64,000 nucleotides of DNA from Ariolimax columbianus. Lineage: Eukaryota > Mollusca > Gastropoda > Stylommatophora > Arionidae. The stretch covers positions 113,753,764 to 113,817,763 of the forward strand of contig JAVGWX010000003.1 in the NCBI GenBank assembly GCA_036924085.1, written 5' to 3'. Shown here piece by piece: positions 33,241-42,214 of the stretch (position 1 is its first letter; each line of letters begins with the position of its first letter). The translations under genes and the position numbers were made by a program. The notes beneath the pieces were generated by a model. It saw only the letters and a program-made list of their open reading frames with translations. It made no database searches and had not been told where the DNA came from.

Positions 33241-34390
33241 ATGGCAAATAATTTTCTTTATTATCGGCTAACCTTTTTTTAAAATCCCTTATCACACACT
33301 AAAACGATAATCATACCGCGCTGGTCGCAGAAAAATGTTTTTCAATCGGTGAGTCTCAGATTCCTGGTCTATATCTTGTTCTTTGTCTCAAACCAGTAAA
33401 ACCATAGGGTAGAAGAGGACCCAGTAAGTCAAAAAGTAATGAAGTATCTGCTCCATACAAGATGATCCGTCTATGTTTTGTCCGAGAGAGTTATTTGCCC
33501 ACATTCAATATTTATCTCCTCTCTTTATTTCTGATTATTGCGCGTTTGCCTTCTCGTGCCCAGATGATCCACTTTCAACAACGATCTGGTCTTTTTGGTT
33601 ATATCTGAATTTTCCTCTATTCTATCTCTCTCTCCCTCTCTCTCTCTCTCTCGCCCTCTTTCCCTCTATTTCTCTCTCCATTCATGATTTGGTTTGACGT
33701 AGTCCCACCACTCTGCCATTGTTTATAAATGTCTTCTTTTCTTTACGTCTGATTTATAATAACTTAACTGAACGCATTCATGCTGATTTTAGAAGACGCA
33801 ACATAGTATGTATACAACCAGTATCTTGGAGGGTGGCTTTTCACCGATGTGTGAATCTCTCTTAATAGACTCAAATACTAGAGCTAAGTAGAACCGCAGC
33901 CAGTTAGGCGCCATCTATAGCTGCTCTTAACAAACCACATGGGAAAAGGTACAAATAACTAGGGTCGATTTTTAACTTGTGTATACCAAACCTTCATTAG
34001 TCGCTTCTTGCGATATGCCTGACATGTTACAGTGCTGTTAAGCTTCGTTCCTCCTTTGGGCCATGTTAACCCAAGTGGGTGCTTCTTTATGCGTCATATT
34101 TCTATTTATCACTCCTTTTATTTTTGTTCTTCTCCTATTTGTCACCCACCAACTCATGTAACAAAGTAAAGATACCGTTAACACGCCAGTCTGGCATATT
34201 AGGAATATGGTGTTTATCCCATATTTGCCTTATTATTGTCATCCCGTACGCCCGTCCCCTAACCGAAAGTCCGACCTTAAATCACTCCAGTTTTTATTCC
34301 CCACAGACCATCATCTTACGTGCTTGCCCTAACACTCCATTGCCTCTCCCACCACACATCAATTTCCTGTGATATCTCCACGTAGTAAAT
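33241..34390. other. Unassigned sequence
   Basis: No gene recognised. Holds the (TC)n tract at 33625-33685; otherwise featureless to me. Confidence 0.3.
33625..33685. repeat. (TC)n-rich microsatellite
   Basis: Imperfect CT repeats with CCC and GCC interruptions over about 60 bases. Confidence 0.85.
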
Positions 34391-34396
34391 ACGCAA

Positions 34397-34482
34397 ACCC
34401 ATCTCTGCGTCTGTCCGTTTACAGCAGAGGTTCCCAAGCTAACCCATCTCTGCGTCTGTCCGTTTACAGCAGAGGTTCCCAA
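34397..34482. repeat. 43-bp perfect tandem duplication
   Basis: Two adjacent copies of a 43-base unit containing 'ACCCATCTCTGCGTCTGTCC' and 'CAGAGGTTCCCAA'. The latter resembles a hAT-type terminal inverted repeat start (CAGnGGTTCyCAA). Confidence 0.85.
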
Positions 34483-34595
34483 GGAACTGATAATTCGTCG
34501 TTACTCCTTTATTCTCCCGATATGAAATATAAACAAAAGCTACAAATATAAATCTATCTGATAAATCTATCTGATAAATCTATCTAATAAACCTA

Positions 34596-36045
34596 CCCTT
34601 GTAGTAGTGGACCCTTCGAAAATATTTATGAGCCTCTTTATAGACCACCACATAACCACTCACTGACCTCCCAAAACTTTTCGTGAACCCGCCATGACCC
34701 TTCACTGGCGGCCACAAGCCTCTTAATGGACATATAAGGGACCATTCTACGACCGCCACAAGACTTTTCATGGACTCCCACATGACTTATCATGGACTCC
34801 CACATGACCTCTCACTCACCCCCACAAGACTTTTCATGGACTCCCACATAACCTCTCGCTGACCCCCAAAAGACATTTCATGGACTCTCACATGACCTCA
34901 CACTGACCCCCACAAGACTTTTCATGGACTCACCCATAACCTCTCGCTGACCCCCAAAAGACTTTTCATGGACTCCCACATGACCTCTTGGTGACCATCA
35001 AAAGACTTTTCATGGACTCCCACATGACCTCTCGCTGACCCCCAAAAGACTTTTTATGGACTACCACAAGACCTCTCGATGACCCCCACAAAACTCTACA
35101 CGAATCCCCATTTAACCCTTAGCTGACCCACATTAGACTCTTCAGAGATGTATCCTCACATGACCCCTAGCTGACCCCCACAAGACTTTTCATGGACTCC
35201 CACATGACCTCTCGCTGACCCCCAAAAGACTTTTCATGGACTACCACAAGACCTCTCGCTGACCCCCACAAAACTCTACATGAATCCCCATTTAACCCTT
35301 AGCTGACCCACATTAGACTCTTCAGAGATGTATCCTCACATGACCCCTAGCTGACCCCAACAAGACTCTTCATGGATTCTCACATGACCCCTCGCTGACC
35401 CCCACAGGACCCTTCATGGATCCTCACATGACCCCTCGCTGACCCCCACAGGACCCTTCATGGATCCTTACATGACCCCTCACTGACCCCTACAGGACCC
35501 TTAATGGATCCTCACATGACCCCTCGCTGACCTCCACAGGACCCTTCATGGATCCTCACATGACCCCTCGCTGACCCCCACAGGACCCTTCAAGGATCCT
35601 CACATGACCTCTCGCTGACCCCCACAGGACCCTTCATGGATCCTCGCTGACCCTCCACTTTATGAACTTCCACGTGACCCTTCTCGAACCTCCACAAGAC
35701 TTTCTACTAAACTTCCCGCCTCTCTCTATCTTTCTCTTTCTTACACACACACACACACGCGCGCGCGCACGCGTAAGGACGCACACGCAGACACACACAC
35801 ACACGCCCCTTCGCGGATTTCCACAAGACTATTTGCGGACCTCCACATCATGACCTTTCTGGGTTCTCCACAAGGCTCTTAGGCTCTTCATGGATATTCC
35901 ACATGACCCCTGGCTGACCCCTACAAGACTCTTCTTGGATCCCACATGACCTTTCACGGAATCACCCCCCACCCACCGACTATGTACGGGCCTACATGAT
36001 CCTTCACTGGTCCAGGCTGAGACCCACTGCTCTACGCCAATCGTT
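34596..36045. repeat. Degenerate ~44-bp tandem array, possibly inside a hAT-like element
   Basis: About 1.4 kb of repeats on the theme 'CACATGACCCCTCGCTGACC', 'CCCACAGGACCCTTCATGGA'. Units in 35380-35640 are homogeneous (GGATCC variant); those in 34750-35350 differ (GGACTC variant, AGACTTTTCATGG) and contain one larger duplicated block (about 35090-35170 and 35270-35350). The right edge, read on -, is 'CAGTGGGTCTCAGCCTGGAC', again like a hAT terminus facing the CAG motif at 34430-34480. No 8-bp target duplication found, so the hAT assignment is tentative. Confidence 0.75.
35741..35806. repeat. (CA)n/(CG)n microsatellite
   Basis: Alternating purine-pyrimidine run: CA repeats, a CG core 'CACGCGCGCGCGCACGCG', then CA repeats, within the 44-bp array. 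Z-DNA-prone. Confidence 0.9.
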
Positions 36046-36779
36046 CGGGAATAGCCTTATTTCCCATATTCCATCTGTATTTCAGTAACTTGTGCCGCCT
36101 AAGAGGCGCCAACTCTGAAATTGCCTCCTACAGTCCTCGCAGAATAACATCTTTTTTTTCCATTTGACGATTGTAGAAATTATGAAACCAAAACCAATAA
36201 ATCTGAAAGCGATGGGGAAATAGAGGCGAATATTAAGGGACAATTTTACGAGAGCAGACATCGGAAACAACTGACAGCGGTAATAACATTCAAGCAATAT
36301 TACCACTGAGAGTTATCAAGCCCGTTCAGTAGACTTCCCTAGTGCTGTCATACAATCAAATATTAATGAGTTAATTTTCTTTCTTCCTTTTTTTAAGCAG
36401 ATAAAAATAAAACGATAGTTGTTGTTAATTTATTTTTTAGGGAGTGAGGCAAGCCTATTTAAACAACAAAAATAATCCTTTTGCTCACATTATGGCTTGC
36501 TGATCATCCTGATGGCAGCCAGCTTGGCCTTAATGGTCAGAGCCGGAACAGGCACAATGTCATCTGACTCTGTAGAAGTACAGGTCGACTAAGACTAAGA
36601 CTGCAAACTACGACATAATGTAACAACGAACTTTTTAGGACTGTCGCTTGAAAATTGGTGTGAACTTCCGTCCTTCTATGTATATTCACCCTGGAAGGCA
36701 ATAGACTCCTCCCATCTAGTCTTCACCTTCCTGATGCCCTGACTCATCCGTCTGGGCCAGGAACCACGTCCAGTTCAGT
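36046..36779. other. Unassigned sequence
   Basis: No gene recognised. A stretch at about 36.53-36.65 kb has faint likeness to SINE B ('AAGACTGCAAACTACGACAT') but is too diverged to call. Confidence 0.3.
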
Positions 36780-36915
36780 AACCAAGTTCCAGAAACGTCC
36801 GTGTTTGACATCATGCCCCATCCACCATACTCACCGGACTTGGCAGATAGTGGCTTCTCCCGTGTTCTCAAACATGAAGAATTCGCTTTTTCTGGACGTC
36901 ATTTTTCTGGATGTT
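36780..36915 (+). pseudogene. Mariner-type transposase, C-terminal catalytic fragment
   Basis: Encodes 'FDIMPHPPYSPDLADSGFSR', the hallmark HPPYSPDLA-D block that carries the last catalytic Asp of mariner transposases, then 'EEFAFSGRHFSG'. No N-terminal half nearby and homology ends after about 45 residues. Confidence 0.85.
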
Positions 36916-37178
36916 GCTTTCCTGAACCTCGCTGTGGTCAAGAGGTAAGACCCTCGCCTCTCAAAGCGATGAACGAAAATCTGGGCGATCTAAATCCTCA
37001 ATTTTTAAACGACCTCTAATCTCAAGGACCCTGTGACAAGAATTTCTGCATCCTGAGTTACCTCTATTGACTTATGCCTTGCCACTGATCCAAGGTCGCT
37101 CCGGACAAGAGAGTGAGGTTGAGGACTAAGTATAAGTATCTCATAAAGCCTGCTTATGACTGACAAAAGATCATTTTC

Positions 37179-37190
37179 AAATCGTGACGT
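37179..37190 (+). repeat. Left target-site duplication of SINE B
   Basis: 'AAATCGTGACGT'; the partner at 37550-37561 is 'AAATTGTGACGT', one mismatch in 12. Confidence 0.88.
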
Positions 37191-37549
37191 GGGATCAAGA
37201 TGCTGAGCAGCGCATGAGCTGCAGTGGTCAGCGACCCATAGCTGACTGCAAGCGTCAGGGTCAGCGAACCATAGCTGCCAAGACCCTTCTACACCTCCAC
37301 GCGGTGATCCTGGATAATAGGCTGCAGTAGGGAGACTAGCTAAGGAGAAGGTATTGAAGAGGGAATGCTAACCCGGTACTCAAAAAACGCTTGCTGAAGT
37401 CGGATGTGTTGGACCGAAAGGTGCAAATATCGCAGCCAAGCTGTAAACTACGACACAACACATTCCGTTCTCTGGACTACATTCTGCTACTTTAGCGCTT
37501 TCAGGGTTTGGTAGCGGGAGATTGAGAACGAACGAAGAAGAAGAAGAAG
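37191..37549 (+). mobile_element. SINE B, full-length copy (+)
   Basis: Starts 'GGGATCAAGATGCTGAGCAG' and ends in 'AACGAACGAAGAAGAAGAAG' plus a few more GAA units, flanked by a 12-bp target duplication. The central domain is at 37393-37427 ('GCTGAAGTCGGATGTGTTGG'). Length about 359. No clear tRNA A/B boxes in the head, so the RNA of origin is unknown. The GAA tail resembles that of LINE Y, a plausible source of its replication machinery. Confidence 0.9.
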
Positions 37550-37561
37550 AAATTGTGACGT

Positions 37562-38034
37562 AATCTGATCACCAATTATGACAGATTGATCAGAAGGACA
37601 TGAATTAGATATGTCATAAAATGTCAAGGATTATCTCAATGGTGTCGTTAAAAGTGCAAAAAATATTTTTAAATTGACCACTAGAAGCCATTGGCAACTT
37701 AATTGTTACTGTACTTTAAGGAGTTTATTCGTCGGAAATATGTCTGAAGCTCTTTGTAAAATAGGCTATTCATCTTTTTATAGTTTTGCTCGCACCTCGT
37801 TGCAAGAACATCTATTAATAAATGTGCGTAGTGGTAGTTGATCCAGTTTAATTATCGTGAGATGACAGATCCTGTTTTAAAATAATAACTATAAATTGCA
37901 TTTCTATGTGGACAATTTTGCCTTTGATGAGATACGTTCATTAATGTGCAAGATTGACACATGCGCTATACATTTTCGTGAAGCTTGAAATTTTGTTTAG
38001 GTCATGTGTCATTATTCTTCTATGTAGTTACCAT
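37562..38034. other. Unassigned sequence
   Basis: AT-rich; no gene or repeat recognised. Confidence 0.3.
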
Positions 38035-38457
38035 CCCGGTCCACACACAAACGCCAACGTCGGACAGGTTGTTGCATCCCGTCAAGGAGAAAGTTAGGGG
38101 GTTCTCTCCCGAAACCTGCGATGCACAGCTGCTTGCACATCCATGTCAGAAGCGTAACGGTGTCTTTTGCGGTGTTCCTTCAGCGTTGTAAAGAGGAAGA
38201 GGCCACAAGGTGCCAGATCAGCGCCGTACTAGGGGACGGCGTGGGCTAGTGATTAAGTGACACGGCTCACAACCAGGAGGTGCTGGGTTCGATCCCCATC
38301 ACAGAACCGGCCGTTACCCCGGGGAAGCAAACCCTTAGAAAATGCAGGAGGAAGCAGACCCTTACATACAATGCATGCTGAAGTCGGATGCACTGGGCCG
38401 AAAGGCGCAAAAAAACCCACAGTGTAACGCCTTGGGGATAAGAGAAAATAAGGCGAA

Positions 38458-38489
<32 letters not shown>

Positions 38490-38892
38490 CGCCGTACGAT
38501 GCGTGCAAGAAAATGTCGTAAAACTTGATACGCTTCAATGCAGCCACTGTTTATCGACTCGTCTGTGCGCGAACATTATCGTGCTAAATAATTGCATACT
38601 TGCACACACGAACACATGACAAACGGGCTCGAAGTTTTTGCAAAGTTTTCTCAAATCGATCGAAGTTGACGGTATTGTTGTGCTCCAAACATGCAGTGCG
38701 GACTGCGCCTTAGCAATCCAAAAAGATGATCTTCATCACTTTTCCTGCCGAGTCGACGGCTTTGAATTTTTTTTTGCGGTAGGTGAATTCCTGCACCTGT
38801 GCTACATAGACTGGCGCTTGTTTTCTGAATCATAATAATGTTCCCTAGACTCATTGCCAATGATAATTCGCGAATAAAAACACCGCCTACAA
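38035..38892 (-). pseudogene. Mariner-type transposase, C-terminal half, interrupted by SINE C
   Basis: Reverse strand from 38892: 'SRIIIGNESREHYYDSENKR', 'QSM' (the first-Asp block GDE/NES region of mariner), then frameshifted lysine-rich sequence, 'TVAALKRIKFYDIF', 'GADLAPCGLFLFTTLKEHRK', 'RHRYASDMDVQAAVHRRFRE' and, at the end, 'VWTGMVTT' in another frame. Catalytic residues look degraded (GDE is NES; DLAP-C-G for DLAP-x-D). A trinucleotide microsatellite begins just upstream at 38895, so the N-terminal half is missing or replaced. Confidence 0.87.
38230..38488 (+). mobile_element. SINE C (tRNA-derived) with A tail, inside mariner
   Basis: A box 'TGGGCTAGTGATTAAG' (38242-38257), B box 'GGGTTCGATCCCC' (38285-38297), tRNA-like spacing. 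Central domain 'GCTGAAGTCGGATGCACTGG' from 38377, then 'CGCCTTGGGGATAAGAG' and 28 As (38461-38488). Flanks repeat 'AGCGCCGTAC' (38220-38229, and 38488-38497 with the first A shared with the tail). The mariner frame resumes after it, which proves the insertion order. Confidence 0.95.
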
Positions 38893-38894
38893 CT

Positions 38895-38900
38895 ATTATC

Positions 38901-38932
<32 letters not shown>

Positions 38933-39241
38933 TACTACTACTACTACAACTACTACTACTACTACTAGTATTACTACTACTACTGCTGCTGCTACTACTA
39001 CTACTACTACTACTACTAGTATTACTACTACTAAACCTACTACTACTACTACTACTACTACTGCTACTACTACTACTACTACTACTACTACAACTACTAC
39101 TACTACTACTACTACTAGTATTACTACTACTACTGCTGCTGCTACTACTACTACTACTACTACTACTAGTATTACTACTACTAAACCTACTACTACTACT
39201 ACTACTGCTACTACTACTACTACTACTACTACTACTGCCAT
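38895..39241. repeat. (ACT)n microsatellite with a 150-bp duplication
   Basis: About 345 bases of ACT triplets with shared interruptions ('TAGTATTAC', 'GCTGCTGCT', 'AAACCTACT') appearing twice, 150 bases apart (for example TAGTA at 38966 and 39116). Poly-Thr, poly-Val and poly-Ser frames across it are artefacts. Confidence 0.95.
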
Positions 39242-39322
39242 TTCTTCTTCTTCTATTTTCTTCTTCTTCTTCTTGTTCTTCTTCTTCCATTCTTCCAATT
39301 ATTATTATCATTATTATTATAC
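39242..39322. repeat. (TTC)n then (TTA)n microsatellite
   Basis: TTC-rich block to about 39297, then ATT/TTA units. It directly precedes a reverse-strand SINE B, whose GAA tail would read as TTC here, so part of it may be that tail. Confidence 0.85.
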
Positions 39323-39329
39323 CCAGAAA

Positions 39330-39600
39330 AGGATGTTGTGTCGCGGTTCAATGCGAGACTGGGATATCTGCGCTTATCAGCTCGACATCCGATCTCAGCT
39401 GGCTGTTTTGAGTGCGGGATTTTCCTTCCAACTACGATCCCTATCCCTTGGTCAGACTACACTAGTGACTAGTGCAGCCTGTTTCCAGGACCGCCACGTC
39501 AAGGTGGAATAAGGTCTTGGTCAGCTATGGTTCACTGACCCTGATTTAAGCAGCCGGTTATGTGGCGCTGATTGATGTCAGCTCATGCACTGCTGCTTCT
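39330..39600 (-). mobile_element. SINE B copy, reverse
   Basis: Contains 'GGATATCTGCGCTTATCAGC' and 'CGACATCCGATCTCAGC' (central domain, reverse), 'CAGCCTGTTTCCAGGACCGC', 'GGTCTTGGTCAGCTATGG' and 'AGCTCATGCACTGCTGCTTC' in SINE B order. Moderately diverged. Confidence 0.78.
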
Positions 39601-40514
39601 TCCAGCGAAGAATTTCAACTGTTTGTTACTTAAGCTTGCAAAGGCTGTTCTGGCTTTGTTCATTTTATTGGAGGTATCTTTGACAGTTCTGACGTGTCTG
39701 TGCTTGCCAAGTATGTAAATGTGCATGAGCTTACTTGTTCCTTGTTCCTTATTTCACCTCAAACGATATTCAAGCATTGTAATGTTTGTCAGAAGTTGGC
39801 AGCGAAAAACAACGAACAAATGTGACAAGAAAAATTACATGGATGTAACCAAGGACTTGAACCGTCTACTCTATTTCAGTAACTCCGCCTTCTCGCCTTA
39901 AAGGCGCGAGTAGGAAGGTTTCAGGTTTCACTTTAACAGAGGAGAGAGAGACAGGCAGACTGAGCAAGCTTTGGCGTCAAGAGTCATGTAATCCTTTGTC
40001 GTCACTGGATATGAATCAAAGTTGTCGAGACAGGAAGATAATAAATATCCAGTTCCCATCTGCCGGCTAAGGTAACCAATACAAGACAAACCGTGACCGC
40101 GAGCTATAGACCAGCAGTTCTCAAAGATTTGGCAATTAGGGACAACTTCATGAACAATTCAAAACACAAACCTATAACCTTAGGTAGAAACACTGTACCA
40201 TCAATACAGTTGATCTCCTTACATGAAGCCTGGTTTACATACAAGAGCTCATGTAGAGTGATTGATCTATCATTTTGTTTCCACGACTGCTATTGTGTGC
40301 TTTGGAATTTTTTACGGAAAAAGAAAAAAAAACATTTCCCCATTGTTGGGGTATCGAGGTTTTTTTTAGGCTCAGAACTAAAGGCTGCTTCGCCATTGAT
40401 GTCGCTACGTCGTGTGCTGACTATATTTCAAACCGCTGCCGTCCTTGTCGGCAGGCGAACCTCGAAACCATTCGGCCACGCGCTCCTCGATTTTTGACGA
40501 CAAACATTGAAAAG
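39601..40514. other. Unassigned sequence
   Basis: Open frames at 39719-39901 and 40093-40497 have no motif. A stretch near 40.44-40.50 kb ('GCGAACCTCGAAACCATTCG') is reminiscent of a reverse tRNA-like B box but I cannot support a call. Confidence 0.3.
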
Positions 40515-40861
40515 AACACATGCCTTACATGACCTAATTAATTACAATAACTACTTATTTGACTTAAATAATAACAATAAAATATCAATTGCATGACTTA
40601 AATAATAACAATAATATAACTACTGACTTGACTACAATAATAACATTAAAATAACTACTTACATGACTTAATTAATAATAATAATAATAATATGATTACT
40701 TGCATGACGTCAATAATAACAACAATAAGTACTAACATCATTAAAAAAATTTAACTACTTACATTATTTAAATAATAATAATAAAACTACTTACACCATT
40801 TACAAAATAACAATAATAGTAAAAATAATAATAATGTAATAATGATAATAATAATAAAAAG

Positions 40862-41267
40862 AGCTCAGTAATCTCCAGGAAAGGTGTCCGCCTCGAGTGA
40901 TAGAGGTTGCGGGTTCAAATCACGTTGAAGACATTGATTTTTTCACCTGGATTTTCTGGTGAAAATTCCCCTGATCTCTGGGTAGTGAGATCGAACTTCC
41001 GTGTTCAATGTCAAGCACATTAAAAATACCTTGGCGGTTAGAAGTCAAAAAGTGTAGGTTACTTAACAGCCGCTGCCCGGACACAAATTGTAGTTTAAAA
41101 ATCTAACCAAATTAGTTATATCTTCCCCCAGGCCTAGTAAGCCGCAGGAAGTTGTAAAATACCTACTACATATAGCCGAAGCCTTCGGTTACCTGGCAAG
41201 AGACATTAACATGCCTGTTTGAATACCAGGATTCCATGTAATCCAAGAAGTAACAAATAACTACTTC
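40862..41267 (+). mobile_element. tRNA-headed SINE-like insert
   Basis: Begins with a tRNA-like stretch: 'GGTGTCCGCCTCGAGTGATA', then a B box 'GCGGGTTCAAATCACG' at about 40908-40923. The body 'GGATTTTCTGGTGAAAATTC' is not shared with SINE A, B or C. No A tail or target duplication recognised. Both sides are the AT-rich array, supporting an insertion. Confidence 0.55.
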
Positions 41268-41350
41268 CACCATTTGAATAATAATAATAATAATATAACT
41301 ATTTACATTGTTTAAATAACAATAATATAGCTACTTATATTATTTAAATA

Positions 41351-42084
41351 ATATAACACAACATGTTAGTTATGACCGGCGCAACATGGATATTGGGGGG
41401 GGGGGGGGGGTCTTAATCGTTAGTCCTTCGTACATCTGCACTTGTCTTGTGTTTTTCCGTAGCTGAATAGGCTGCGACTATTTGAAAAAAATCGACCCAT
41501 GTGAAACTAGATACAGCAATAAATGAAGCGAGTCTGATAGTATTAGAGTACCTAAAACCCATCCGTATTGATAAAATAATTAATTGGCATTGCACCACCC
41601 GAGATTCGAAGAAGCTTCGTATCAGAAATTGAACGAGAAAAACAGGAGCACGACGCAAAGTATCCAATGTTTGGACATCAGGTTCAGAGCACAAGCCTTT
41701 AAGTCCAGACATAGTTTTCTCAAATCAATACAGCCGATGCAGACAAACTCTGAAAGTCGAAGTATCGAGTGATGGCATGAATTGATACAGGTCTCAGAGA
41801 TGGAACTTCGAAAGGAACCTGCCCCCGGACATCATCTACCATGCACAACACTGAAGTCACTGAACAGACTCCGAATGGTGTATCACGGTGCAAGAGGAAT
41901 ATGAAACGATGGGAATAGACAGATACTGACACATGTAATACAAGACCCAGACCACCTGATGACCTTCCCCAACCTCCAGGAAACATGCAATAGGTGTGAC
42001 ATGCTGGAGGCAAGTAACAAGGCAATCCATGTCGATGAAAACTGGATGCATGCTGTATGACGTGGTACTTGGACGCGGAAAGTA
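41351..42084. other. Unassigned insert in the AT-rich array, with poly(G)
   Basis: Flanked on both sides by array sequence, so probably an insertion. A 16-base G run lies at 41395-41410. Open frames at 41413-41712 (-) and 41584-41772 (+) overlap on opposite strands without motifs. It ends 'AAGTAAGTAAG', possibly a retroelement tail on +. Confidence 0.45.
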
Positions 42085-42214
42085 AGTAAGTATTTTAATA
42101 ATAATGACAATAATATAACTACTTACATCATTTAATTTATAGTGATAATAATAACTATCATCATCATCAGCATCATTGTGTGGCATGTCCTTTACATAAC
42201 GTCGCTCTCATGGC

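Noticed and set aside
36924..36998. tRNA-like SINE head after the mariner fragment
   Set aside because: An A-box-like 'GTGGTCAAGAGG' is present but the B box is too degenerate.
38651..39512. Poly-Ser, poly-Val and poly-Thr open frames on both strands
   Set aside because: ACT/TTC microsatellites keep all frames open; only the short mariner pieces at the 38.65-38.89 kb end are real coding relics.
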